From Betaproteobacteria bacterium TMED41 (GTDB taxonomy: Bacteria; Pseudomonadota; Gammaproteobacteria; Burkholderiales; Burkholderiaceae_A): 15,365 nucleotides of DNA. The translations under genes were made by a program, and so were the position numbers. The stretch spans positions 13,149 through 28,513 of the forward strand of contig NHCU01000029.1 of NCBI GenBank assembly GCA_002167365.1, read 5' to 3'. Shown here in pieces: positions 1-8,013 of this stretch; the first letter of the stretch is position 1, and every line of letters begins with the position of its first letter. Under the pieces are notes generated by a model. It was given only the letters and a program-made list of their open reading frames with translations. It was not told where the DNA came from and did no database searches.

Positions 1-165
1 TAAAACCACAAAATAAATTGCTACCACTCGAAATAGAAAAACTTTATTTATTAAAGATTCAAAAGCAGGAGATCCTTGCCAATGAATTTTTTCATCCTTT
101 GGCAAGTTCTCAGGCAAGCCATATTGGGCCTCAAACTCATCATCAGCATCATAATTACTACTCAT
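1..165 (-). CDS. puhB: PuhB, reaction-centre assembly protein (partial, N-terminal 55 residues)
   Basis: Only the first 55 codons lie in the window; the gene continues past base 1. The start is the ATG at 165, with GAGG seven bases upstream as a ribosome site and 31 nt after the puhA stop. The visible protein starts with an acidic stretch, then GLPENLPKDEKIHWQGSP at about residues 16-33. That motif is characteristic of PuhB, a membrane protein with a PH-like domain that helps assemble the photosynthetic reaction centre. The visible end (FRVVAIYFVVL) is hydrophobic and should begin the first membrane segment. The position directly after puhA is the conserved place for puhB in purple-bacterial clusters. 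The identification rests on the N-terminal motif and synteny; the rest cannot be seen. Confidence 0.88.
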   Translation of the reverse strand, partial: MSSNYDADDEFEAQYGLPENLPKDEKIHWQGSPAFESLINKVFLFRVVAIYFVVL

Positions 166-196
166 AAAATTGCCTCAAAACTAATTAAGTTACTAA

Positions 197-973
197 TCAA
201 AAAACAGACTCTCTTCTTCTTGGAAATGCCATAAGAGTTCCAGCGCCGTAAAAAGCCATAATCTTTTCTTCTTCTAACAAACTAACTGTATTAGGATTTT
301 TCAAAGATGGGACGTTTTCAAATTGAGCTCCAAGTATTGACTCTACTGAAATGGCATCTTCCTTAATCTTACAAAAATTAAATGGAAGAAGTGCTATTTT
401 GCCAGAAGTTGTTTTAACTTCAAGATAACGAATTATATCTTCAGATCTATCTACCCACACGTCAGTACAACTTCCTCCAGAGACTTTATCAATTCCTTTT
501 ACTTGAAGCCCACGAGGGTCAACATCCCCATCATCAATTGAAAACCCATCAGTTACTCTCATAGGTACAATTTTAAAATCTCCCGAGACGGTTAAATCAG
601 GGACATCACTTCTAAGTGTGTAACTCCCTGGACCAATATTGTCGATCATAGGATTATCGCCAGTTGGCTCAATCGGTGCTCCGGGGAATTTATTAATTGG
701 TTGGCCAGCAATTGGCTCACCAATAACATCGCGATTATGTGGGGCAGTAAAATCTCCCATATATTTTGTTCGAAAGACTTTTGGGGATGGCATTGGTAAT
801 AAACCTGTTTCCTCTCTCCCTTTTCCTCCCCTAAGATCGCTTGACTCTAAAGGGAAACCCTCTCGCTTTGATTCAAGGGTCAAATACGCTACCAAAGCAA
901 AGAAAAAGACCCAAAAAACATATAGTACGAGCTGTGCGAAATCAACATACTGAGTTATAGAACCTGTTTCCAT
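197..973 (-). CDS. puhA: Photosynthetic reaction centre H subunit PuhA
   Basis: 258 residues, the normal length for the H subunit, which caps the L/M core on the cytoplasmic side and guides proton delivery to quinone QB. Residues 10-31 form the single transmembrane helix, followed by the family signature ESKREGFPLES (34-44). The soluble part carries conserved blocks: GDNPMIDNIGPGSY (105-118), FKIVPM (133-138), DVWVDRSEDIIRYLEV (171-186) and VSLLEEEKI (230-238). Glu185 in RYLEV aligns with the proton-path residue Glu-H173 of Rhodobacter sphaeroides. By my remembered alignment, the surface residues Asp124/His126/His128 of R. sphaeroides are Thr128/Ser130/Asp132 here. The start has a strong AGAGGAGA ribosome site five bases upstream, fitting a highly expressed structural protein. 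It follows lhaA by 22 nt. Confidence 0.97.
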   Translation of the reverse strand: METGSITQYVDFAQLVLYVFWVFFFALVAYLTLESKREGFPLESSDLRGGKGREETGLLPMPSPKVFRTKYMGDFTAPHNRDVIGEPIAGQPINKFPGAPIEPTGDNPMIDNIGPGSYTLRSDVPDLTVSGDFKIVPMRVTDGFSIDDGDVDPRGLQVKGIDKVSGGSCTDVWVDRSEDIIRYLEVKTTSGKIALLPFNFCKIKEDAISVESILGAQFENVPSLKNPNTVSLLEEEKIMAFYGAGTLMAFPRRRESVF

Positions 974-995
974 TTTTATCTCCTCTAACAGTAAA

Positions 996-2441
996 CTAAC
1001 TAGGAAATTCGGCTAATCCGAATTTCGAATCCGTTTTTTGACCAGTGCTTTTAGTATTTTGTACTAATGGACCAATTAAAATTAAAACAAAAAACAATAA
1101 AAAAATTTCCAAATGATAAACAGCCAAATACCCAGCTGCATTTGGTGAGAGCGTTTCTCCTAAAAAACCGAATGAAACTATTTTTGAAACACCATCTCTG
1201 ATTATTCCTCCGAATGCAACTCCAAGACCCATGGCTGAAGCCTGAACTGCACCCCAAGCACCAAGTGCAAGACCTGTGTAACCATCTACTTCTAACTTCA
1301 TCGCAGATATCAAACAACTGACCGCAAAAAAACCTGCCCCGCAACCTATTAAAAAAACACCCATTTTAAACAACAAGATTGATGAAATTGGTTCAGAAAG
1401 AACAACAAAAGAAAAAGCTAAAATCCCTAAAACCGCTCCAAGTGCGGCAATTCTATGAGGATTGAAATTTGCTTTAAGCAACCATGCCGCAACACCAAAT
1501 GAGATGATAGACCCACAGGTTGAATAGGCGGTAAGTAAAGTGGTTTCACTAACGCTTAACTTTAATATTTCACCACCATACGGTTCTAAAATTACATCTT
1601 GCATACCGAATGCGGCAGTTCCAACTCCCAAAGCAAGAAGAAACCTTTTTGTATTTGGTGTCTCTGAAAATTTTTTCCAACACGTCAGAAAGCTTGGTGA
1701 TTGCTTTTTTGGTGAAGTCAAAACTGGATTTCTTGGCTCCTGTTTCCATAAGGCAACCAAATTAAGGCAGAAACATATTAATGCAGTGCCCTGAATTACC
1801 TGAATTAATCTAACCTGACTGAAAGGTTCTAACAAAAAACTCAAAACTAGACTGCTTACCACCATTCCAAGAAGCAACATTGTATACATCATGGCTACAA
1901 CTCTAGGTTTATTAACATCAGGAGATAAGTCTGTTGCTAATGCTAAACCGGCTGTTTGGGTCGTTTGAACTCCCATGCCTACTAGAAGGAATGCAAGGCC
2001 TACAGATAAGGGTCCAATCCAAAGTGGCCAGTGAGTATCACCTGATAAAAGTATCAAAGCAAAAGGCATTATGCAAAGACCTCCAAACTGTAATAAACTT
2101 CCAACCCAAATAAACGGAACCCTTCTCCAACCGAGCACGGATTTATAAGTGTCAGATCGAAAACCCACAAATGCTCTAAAAGGCGCCACTAAGAGTGGCA
2201 AAGCAACCATCATTGCAACAATTGCTGCTGAGACCCCTAACTCTACAATCATTATTCTGTTAAGTGTTCCAACTAAAAGAACGATGCCTATACCAACTGA
2301 AACTTGAAAAAGAGATAACTGCAACAACCTAATTAATGGAAGTTCATTACTAGCTACGTCAGAAAATGGAAGGAAAGATTTAGGTAAATTTTTCCATTTA
2401 GCATATGATTTTTTAGGAAAATCCAGCAGATCACTTTTCAA
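996..2441 (-). CDS. lhaA: LhaA, light-harvesting complex I assembly protein (PucC family transporter-like)
   Basis: 481 residues with about twelve hydrophobic segments: a major-facilitator-like membrane protein of the BCD/PucC family that assists LH1 assembly around the reaction centre. The family hallmark is at residues 86-120: APFRAFVGFRSD, then GWRRVPFIWVGSLLQFGG. A second conserved block, ALATDLSPDVNKPRVVAMMY, lies near 168-187. PucC, LhaA and the paralogue near bchG are similar; the location between bchM and puhA identifies this copy as LhaA. Translation starts with TTG at 2441, overlapping the bchM stop as TTGA, with GGAG eight bases upstream, so it is probably coupled to bchM. A role in pigment or protein transport is inferred for the family rather than visible here. 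Confidence 0.94.
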   Translation of the reverse strand: MKSDLLDFPKKSYAKWKNLPKSFLPFSDVASNELPLIRLLQLSLFQVSVGIGIVLLVGTLNRIMIVELGVSAAIVAMMVALPLLVAPFRAFVGFRSDTYKSVLGWRRVPFIWVGSLLQFGGLCIMPFALILLSGDTHWPLWIGPLSVGLAFLLVGMGVQTTQTAGLALATDLSPDVNKPRVVAMMYTMLLLGMVVSSLVLSFLLEPFSQVRLIQVIQGTALICFCLNLVALWKQEPRNPVLTSPKKQSPSFLTCWKKFSETPNTKRFLLALGVGTAAFGMQDVILEPYGGEILKLSVSETTLLTAYSTCGSIISFGVAAWLLKANFNPHRIAALGAVLGILAFSFVVLSEPISSILLFKMGVFLIGCGAGFFAVSCLISAMKLEVDGYTGLALGAWGAVQASAMGLGVAFGGIIRDGVSKIVSFGFLGETLSPNAAGYLAVYHLEIFLLFFVLILIGPLVQNTKSTGQKTDSKFGLAEFPS

Positions 2442-3136
2442 CGAATTAGCTCCACTGCTTGGGATTTATAGAAACCTTTAGAGACTTTATTAACTCTACC
2501 TATTCGCCAATCTGGAAAATCTTGATTGATTTTTTTAAACACATGATTTTCACTCATAGGCACAATAGAAGGTGCTCTATCTGATTTGGGGAAAAACCTT
2601 CCTAAAGAAATCATAGTCCCAAGAACTGGCGTGAAAGGAGGAAATGTGAATATCATGGAGCTTTTACATCGTTGACCTAATTGTTTGATTAGTTCAAAAC
2701 CCTCGTTTGGATCATAGTGAATTATTGAATCCATTAAAACGATATGTTCAAAATCTCCAAAAGCAGGATCAAGCATATCACCCCAAAAAAAATCAACCGA
2801 GCCCTTACTATCAAAAAAATTAGGTGCACGGGATCGAGCAATTTTAATCAGACTGGGCGAAATATCAACTGCAGTCACTTTAGCTCCTTTTTGAGCTGCA
2901 TCGATTGCAAAAGCGCCTGTACCGCAACCTGCATCCAAAACCCTGGACCCAGCCATGTTCTCCGGCAACCACGACAAAATACAATTTCGAATGTTTTCTC
3001 TTCCAACTCGAACCGTTTGTCTGATTTTACTAACAGGTTCATCAGAAGTTAGTTTTGCCCAAGCTCCAACAGCTGTTTTGTCAAAATATCTGGCAATTTG
3101 ATGCCTACGTGTTTCATAAGATGCATTGAAAAGCAT
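2438..3136 (-). CDS. bchM: Magnesium protoporphyrin IX O-methyltransferase
   Basis: 232 residues from the ATG at 3136. The enzyme transfers a methyl group from S-adenosylmethionine to the 13-propionate of Mg-protoporphyrin IX, the step after Mg chelation. Conserved features in order: the N-terminal YETRRHQIARYFDKTAVGAWAKLTSD region (residues 8-32), PVSKIRQTVRVGR (34-46), SAM-binding motif I VLDAGCGTG (66-74), an acidic residue ending the second strand (AVDIS, Asp91) and MDSIIHYDP (135-143). An upstream in-frame ATG at 3157 would add seven residues, but the 3136 start has GGGAG at a six-base spacing and gives the usual family N-terminus. The gene begins 13 nt after the bchL stop and ends overlapping lhaA. 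Clear family match. Confidence 0.95.
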   Translation of the reverse strand: MLFNASYETRRHQIARYFDKTAVGAWAKLTSDEPVSKIRQTVRVGRENIRNCILSWLPENMAGSRVLDAGCGTGAFAIDAAQKGAKVTAVDISPSLIKIARSRAPNFFDSKGSVDFFWGDMLDPAFGDFEHIVLMDSIIHYDPNEGFELIKQLGQRCKSSMIFTFPPFTPVLGTMISLGRFFPKSDRAPSIVPMSENHVFKKINQDFPDWRIGRVNKVSKGFYKSQAVELIR

Positions 3137-3149
3137 TTTTATCTCCCAA

Positions 3150-4058
3150 TCAATCAAATCCTAGTAAATCAAAAATTTCCCTATCCTTTAGTGAATCAGG
3201 TGCTAGTGGGTCAGTACCAGCCCACAAATTTTTAGCTAACCTCAAGTATTCTTTTTGAACTGCTTCTAGTTCTGGAGAATGTTCCATTTCAAACAGTGTG
3301 GATTTCTTTAGTCGACTTCGTCTGATAACATCCAAGTCCGGAAAATGTGCAATTCGATTCAAGCCGACTTTATCAGCGAATTTGTCAATTTGATCAGTAT
3401 CTTTACTTCTATTTGCAATTACCCCTCCCAATCGAACTTTGTAATTCTTCGCTTTAGCACTAATAGCTTGTACAATTCTGTTCATAGCAAAAATTGAATC
3501 AAAATCATTTGCAGCAACTATCAGAGCCCTCTCAGCGTGTTGAAGAGGTGCAGCAAATCCACCACATACAACGTCACCTAAAACATCAAAAATAACAACA
3601 TCTGTTTCGTCCAGTAAATGATGTTCTTTTAACAATTTTACAGTTTGTCCAACTACGTAACCCCCACAACCAGTTCCAGCTGGTGGTCCGCCTGCCTCAA
3701 CACACATTACTCCGTTATAGCCTTCATAAACAAAATCATCAACTCTTAACTCCTCAGTGTGAAAATCTACTTCTTCTAAAACATCAATAACTGTTGGCAT
3801 CAATTGTTTTGTAAGAGTGAAAGTTGAATCGTGCTTGGGATCACAACCTATCTGCAGAACTCTCTTTCCAAGCTTGGAAAATGCAACAGACAAATTTGAG
3901 GATGTTGTGGACTTTCCAATACCACCCTTTCCATAAACCGCAAAAACTCGCGCATTACCTATACGAACTTTTGGATCGAGTTTTACCTGTAGACTACCCT
4001 CACCATCAGGTGGAGTACCTCGTTTAATTTCACTTATTGGAATAGTTGCAATATTCAA
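3150..4058 (-). CDS. bchL: Light-independent protochlorophyllide reductase, iron-sulfur ATP-binding subunit BchL
   Basis: 302 residues. BchL is the NifH-like homodimeric ATPase that passes electrons to BchN-BchB for reduction of ring D of protochlorophyllide without light. The P-loop is GKGGIGKST (43-51). The cysteines that bridge the [4Fe-4S] cluster, by homology to NifH, are Cys131 (GTGCGG) and Cys165 (DVVCGGFA). The EAGGPPAGTGCGGYVVGQT block (121-139) is typical of BchL rather than NifH. The start is TTG at 4058, overlapping the bchH stop as TTGA, with AGGAG seven bases upstream; no in-frame ATG lies upstream of the P-loop, so the rare start is well supported. Overlap with bchH suggests coupled translation. 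Being nitrogenase-like, the enzyme is expected to be oxygen-sensitive, which matters in an aerobic phototroph. Confidence 0.98.
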   Translation of the reverse strand: MNIATIPISEIKRGTPPDGEGSLQVKLDPKVRIGNARVFAVYGKGGIGKSTTSSNLSVAFSKLGKRVLQIGCDPKHDSTFTLTKQLMPTVIDVLEEVDFHTEELRVDDFVYEGYNGVMCVEAGGPPAGTGCGGYVVGQTVKLLKEHHLLDETDVVIFDVLGDVVCGGFAAPLQHAERALIVAANDFDSIFAMNRIVQAISAKAKNYKVRLGGVIANRSKDTDQIDKFADKVGLNRIAHFPDLDVIRRSRLKKSTLFEMEHSPELEAVQKEYLRLAKNLWAGTDPLAPDSLKDREIFDLLGFD

Positions 4059-7000
4059 GATGGGACTCCTTCTGTGATTCCTTCAATTTTATCTTCTAAA
4101 TCTTGTCCAGCTTTTTCCAATACGGACAAAATTTGATCATTTGGTTTCCAATATTTACGTCTTGAGGCCTCCAGTAACCTATTTACAACCCTTGCGCTAG
4201 CAGTGGGGTTCAAATCAGAAAGTCTAGATCGCATTTCAGGATCCATAATAAAAGTCTTGGTCATTTCCTCATAAACCCAAGGTTGAACTTGACCTGTGGT
4301 CGCAGACCATCCAAGAGTATGCGTTAGATGAGCTTCAATTTGTCTAACACCCTCATAGCCGTTGTCTAACATTCCTTCGTACCATTTTGGATTCAACACT
4401 CTAGTTCTGGTTTCAAGGGATACCTGCTCTGTAAGACTCCTGACCACGCCCTCGCCTTTCGTATTATCACCAATATATATAGGCGCTTCCTTCGTGGCGC
4501 CTTTTGCTTTTTTAACGGCTCTACTAATACCTCCAAGAGTGTCAAAGTAAGTATCTATCGTTGTTACCCCTACTTCAACAGAGTCAAGATTTTGATAAGC
4601 AACATCTACTCCAGACATTATGCTTTGCATTAAAGCTTCTTGACGAACAGGCTTTCCATTGGTTCCATATGCAAAACCTTTCCTTCTAGTGTAGGCCTCA
4701 GCAAGTTCATCTTCTTGCTCCCACGCGCCTTGATCGATCATAAAATTAATGTTGGAACCATATGCTCCGTCACAATTGCCGAAAACCCGAAGAGACGCTG
4801 TTTCAATGTCGCATTCATTTTCCCTCATATATTTAAGAGCATGAGCCCTAATAAAATTTTGTTCCTCAGGTTCGTTAGTAGAAGCAGCCTTGAGGGCTGC
4901 CTCAGCAAGTGTTTTAATTTGTAAAGGTAGCAAATCTCTGAAAATTCCTGAAAGAGTTACCATAATGTCAATTCTGGGACGACCTAAAACTTCCAAAGAG
5001 ACAAGCTCAGCACCAGCCAATCGCCCATAACTGTCGAATCTTGGTTTCGCACCCATTAACCATAGTGCCTGAGCAATAGGACACCCTTCTGTCTTTAAAT
5101 TATCAGTGCCCCACAACACAATGGCAACAGATTCAGGAAAACTCCCCTGATCAAATTTAATTCTCTCTAGCAGCTTTTCGGCCTGTTTTGCTCCTTCCAT
5201 AACTGCAAATGAACTTGGTAAGCGAAATGGATCAAATCCATGTAGATTTCTTCCAGTTGGGAGAACATCTGGGTTATTCAGAACATCTCCTCCGGGTGCT
5301 GGGGAAATGTATTTACCTTGTAAAACTTTCAAAATACCAGCCACCTCATTGTCTTCTTGCATCAATGAGTCAGAGTTATACAAAGTCTCTATCAATTCAT
5401 TTAATTTCTCACCTTGTAAACAACAAATTAATTTTTTCTCTAGAGTCGTAAAGTATTTTTTTGAATTACTGATTTCTTTTTGAACAAGCTCTTTAACCAA
5501 AATAAAATCATTTGAATTAACCAACGTTGTTACCATAATCTCAATAACTTTATTCAATTGGACTAGCTTGCTGAAATCATTTACGAACCCTGCTGACTTG
5601 TCGTACGCTTCTTCTTGTTTAGAAAACCAACTATACGTCATAGCTTTAATCAAACTATACCTTTGGTGAGAATCAGGAATTTTTCCGAGAACATGCAACC
5701 CATATGGAATAATTGCAGTTTCATACTCGTGCAGGCGTTGTTTAATTTTTGCTACAGCTTCATCGACCTTTTTAAGACTTTTAAAATTGGAGAGGTTGAA
5801 AAGATTTTTTTCAAAAATTTCTAGTTCTTCTGTTTGCTTAAAAATTAATTCTGCAATCTCCCATAATTTTTTAGAATCTTCATTTGCTGAAGAACCATCT
5901 TTAAAATACCTATCAATTGTACTTTTAAGGTCATATAAAGATTTGTAAAGGCCCGCCTCGCAAATTGGAGGAGTCATATAACTAACTAAAGTAGCCGCAG
6001 ATCTTCTTTTTGCTATTGCTCCTTCAGATGGGTTATTTGATGCATACAAGTAAAAATTTGGTGTTGATGAAATTAATCTATCTGGCCAACACGATGCGGA
6101 CATCCCAGATTGTTTACCCGGCATAAACTCCAGTGAGCCGTGAGTTCCGAAATGTAGAATTGCATCAGCATTAAATTCTTCTCTAATAAATCTATAAAAA
6201 TTTGAAAAAGAGTGAGTTGGACTATTTCCTTTTTCAAACAACAATCGCATTGGGTCTCCCTCGAACCCAAAACTAGGCTGAATACCAACAAAAATGTTAC
6301 CAAAATAGGCCCCCAAAATATACAAGCTTTCACCATTTGTGTTTTGTTTACCAGGGGCCGTTCCCCAACAGTTTTCGATTTCCTCTAACCATGTTTCTTT
6401 AACAACATAACGATCAAGAGGTGTTTTTTCGGCCACATTTGCGTCTGTACAATATATAGAAGAATTACCTTTAATAAGTTTTTCTCTGAGCTCATCTGGA
6501 CTAGCCGGTAATTCAACTGAGTAGCCACCTTCTTGCATTGAACACATAGTGTTGTAAAGAGATTCAAAAACTCCAAGGTGAGCTGCAGTTCCAATGTTAC
6601 CCGCATTTGGAGGATAGTTAAAAAGCACAATTGCGACTTTTTTTTCAGAAGCTTTTGTTTTTCTTAATGCAACTAATTTTTTTACTCTTTCGGATAGCAT
6701 AGCCGCACGTTCCGAACAAACCACCATGTCAGTTTCGTTCAAACTTTCAGAAACAGTTATTTTCTTCTCTTTGACTTGGGAACTAACTCCCTGATTAATA
6801 GAATCAACTTTTCCAGGTCTGCCCCCAAAGATCATAGGAGAAATTGCTCCATCAAGTTCAGGGATGGCAACCATAATTGTATTTTCAACCGGTAATAAAC
6901 CACGATCTGATTCAGACCAATCTGAGATAGTTTGAAATTCAACAGGATGTGCAGCAAGGTAGGGAACATCAAGCTTGCTTAAAATTTCCTCTGCAGCTTT

Positions 7001-8002
7001 GGCATCATTATATGCAGGACCTCCAACTAATGAGAACCCAGTTAAAGATACCACCATATCAACAATAACTTTCTCGTTATGAAAAAAGAATTTTTCAATA
7101 GCAGGTCTTGAATCAAGACCCATAGCAAAAACAGGAATAACTCTCAAACCTTGAGCCTCTAAAGCAGCTATAACACCATCATAATGAGCACAATTTCCTG
7201 ACAAAAGGTAGGATCTTAAAACTATTAAACCAACTATTCCATTGCAATTTTTATCAGAAACGACACTTGGAATAGCTGATGATTTTTCACTAATCTTGCC
7301 TTTAATTCTCGGATGATACACACCTAAACCAGGGTAATCTATTGGCTCTTTAACATTGAGTGTTCCATTTTTAGTGAGCTTTTCATTTGTAGAGTATTTA
7401 TTAACCAAGTTGCTAACAAGTCCAACAATGTTATCCTCCGAACCCGACAGCCAGTATTGCAAGGTAAGTAGATACATTCTTAGATCCTGAGCTGTCCCTG
7501 GCAAATATTTTAAAATCTTTGGCAAACGTCTCAACATTCGCATCTGATTTTCACCACTTTTTGCGGCCGGATTTTTTTTATTGCCTCTTAATTTCTGGAG
7601 AAAACTCATTGGTCCACTAGCAGGTTTAGACATATCCAATCGTCCAATCGAAGTTAACTTACTAACTTCAGGAGCTGACATTATGCAAACCATTGCATCA
7701 CAATTCCTTCTCTTTTCCTCTAAGACTTTTATTATTGGCTTAAAGTGGTCCTCAACAAAAAGCATTGTAACAATTACAATATCTGCTTTCCTAATACCTT
7801 CTATGCAAGAATTTAATTTTGCTGGCTCACTCGCATATTCAGATGCAGCAAACATTTCTAAACTCAAACCAGGTATTTCTTTTTTAAGTGTGTTAGCTGC
7901 TTTAAGAGCGGCCGTATTTAAATGGGTATCCATGGTCACTATAGCCACCCGAAATATAGCCTCAACAGTTCTAATATTCAATTTTTCTGGTCTACCGCCC
8001 AT
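4055..8002 (-). CDS. bchH: Magnesium chelatase subunit H
   Basis: 1315 residues. BchH binds protoporphyrin IX and, with the BchI/BchD AAA+ motor (not in this window), inserts Mg2+, the first committed step of bacteriochlorophyll synthesis. Conserved blocks include HFGTHGSLEFMPGKQ (617-631), the NPSEGAIAKRRSAATLVSYMTPP region, APGGDVLNNPDVLPTGRNLHGFDPFRLPSSFAV, VLWGTDNLKTEG, GRPRIDIMVTLSGIFRDLLPLQ, FGNCDGAYGSN, YQNLDSVEVGVTTIDTYFDTLGGISRAVK, and LTHTLGWSATTGQVQPWVYEEM near the C-terminus. It is longer than the roughly 1190-1200 residues of Rhodobacter BchH; the extra length seems to sit in a Lys/Glu-rich helical stretch at about 772-893. The start has AGAGG six bases upstream and lies 11 nt after bchB. 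No frame disruption is seen. Confidence 0.98.
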   Translation of the reverse strand: MGGRPEKLNIRTVEAIFRVAIVTMDTHLNTAALKAANTLKKEIPGLSLEMFAASEYASEPAKLNSCIEGIRKADIVIVTMLFVEDHFKPIIKVLEEKRRNCDAMVCIMSAPEVSKLTSIGRLDMSKPASGPMSFLQKLRGNKKNPAAKSGENQMRMLRRLPKILKYLPGTAQDLRMYLLTLQYWLSGSEDNIVGLVSNLVNKYSTNEKLTKNGTLNVKEPIDYPGLGVYHPRIKGKISEKSSAIPSVVSDKNCNGIVGLIVLRSYLLSGNCAHYDGVIAALEAQGLRVIPVFAMGLDSRPAIEKFFFHNEKVIVDMVVSLTGFSLVGGPAYNDAKAAEEILSKLDVPYLAAHPVEFQTISDWSESDRGLLPVENTIMVAIPELDGAISPMIFGGRPGKVDSINQGVSSQVKEKKITVSESLNETDMVVCSERAAMLSERVKKLVALRKTKASEKKVAIVLFNYPPNAGNIGTAAHLGVFESLYNTMCSMQEGGYSVELPASPDELREKLIKGNSSIYCTDANVAEKTPLDRYVVKETWLEEIENCWGTAPGKQNTNGESLYILGAYFGNIFVGIQPSFGFEGDPMRLLFEKGNSPTHSFSNFYRFIREEFNADAILHFGTHGSLEFMPGKQSGMSASCWPDRLISSTPNFYLYASNNPSEGAIAKRRSAATLVSYMTPPICEAGLYKSLYDLKSTIDRYFKDGSSANEDSKKLWEIAELIFKQTEELEIFEKNLFNLSNFKSLKKVDEAVAKIKQRLHEYETAIIPYGLHVLGKIPDSHQRYSLIKAMTYSWFSKQEEAYDKSAGFVNDFSKLVQLNKVIEIMVTTLVNSNDFILVKELVQKEISNSKKYFTTLEKKLICCLQGEKLNELIETLYNSDSLMQEDNEVAGILKVLQGKYISPAPGGDVLNNPDVLPTGRNLHGFDPFRLPSSFAVMEGAKQAEKLLERIKFDQGSFPESVAIVLWGTDNLKTEGCPIAQALWLMGAKPRFDSYGRLAGAELVSLEVLGRPRIDIMVTLSGIFRDLLPLQIKTLAEAALKAASTNEPEEQNFIRAHALKYMRENECDIETASLRVFGNCDGAYGSNINFMIDQGAWEQEDELAEAYTRRKGFAYGTNGKPVRQEALMQSIMSGVDVAYQNLDSVEVGVTTIDTYFDTLGGISRAVKKAKGATKEAPIYIGDNTKGEGVVRSLTEQVSLETRTRVLNPKWYEGMLDNGYEGVRQIEAHLTHTLGWSATTGQVQPWVYEEMTKTFIMDPEMRSRLSDLNPTASARVVNRLLEASRRKYWKPNDQILSVLEKAGQDLEDKIEGITEGVPS

Positions 8003-8013
8003 AAGTCACCTCT

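Noticed and set aside
3137..3157. Upstream ATG at 3157 as the bchM start
   Set aside because: It would overlap bchL and add seven non-family residues; GGGAG is correctly placed for the ATG at 3136.
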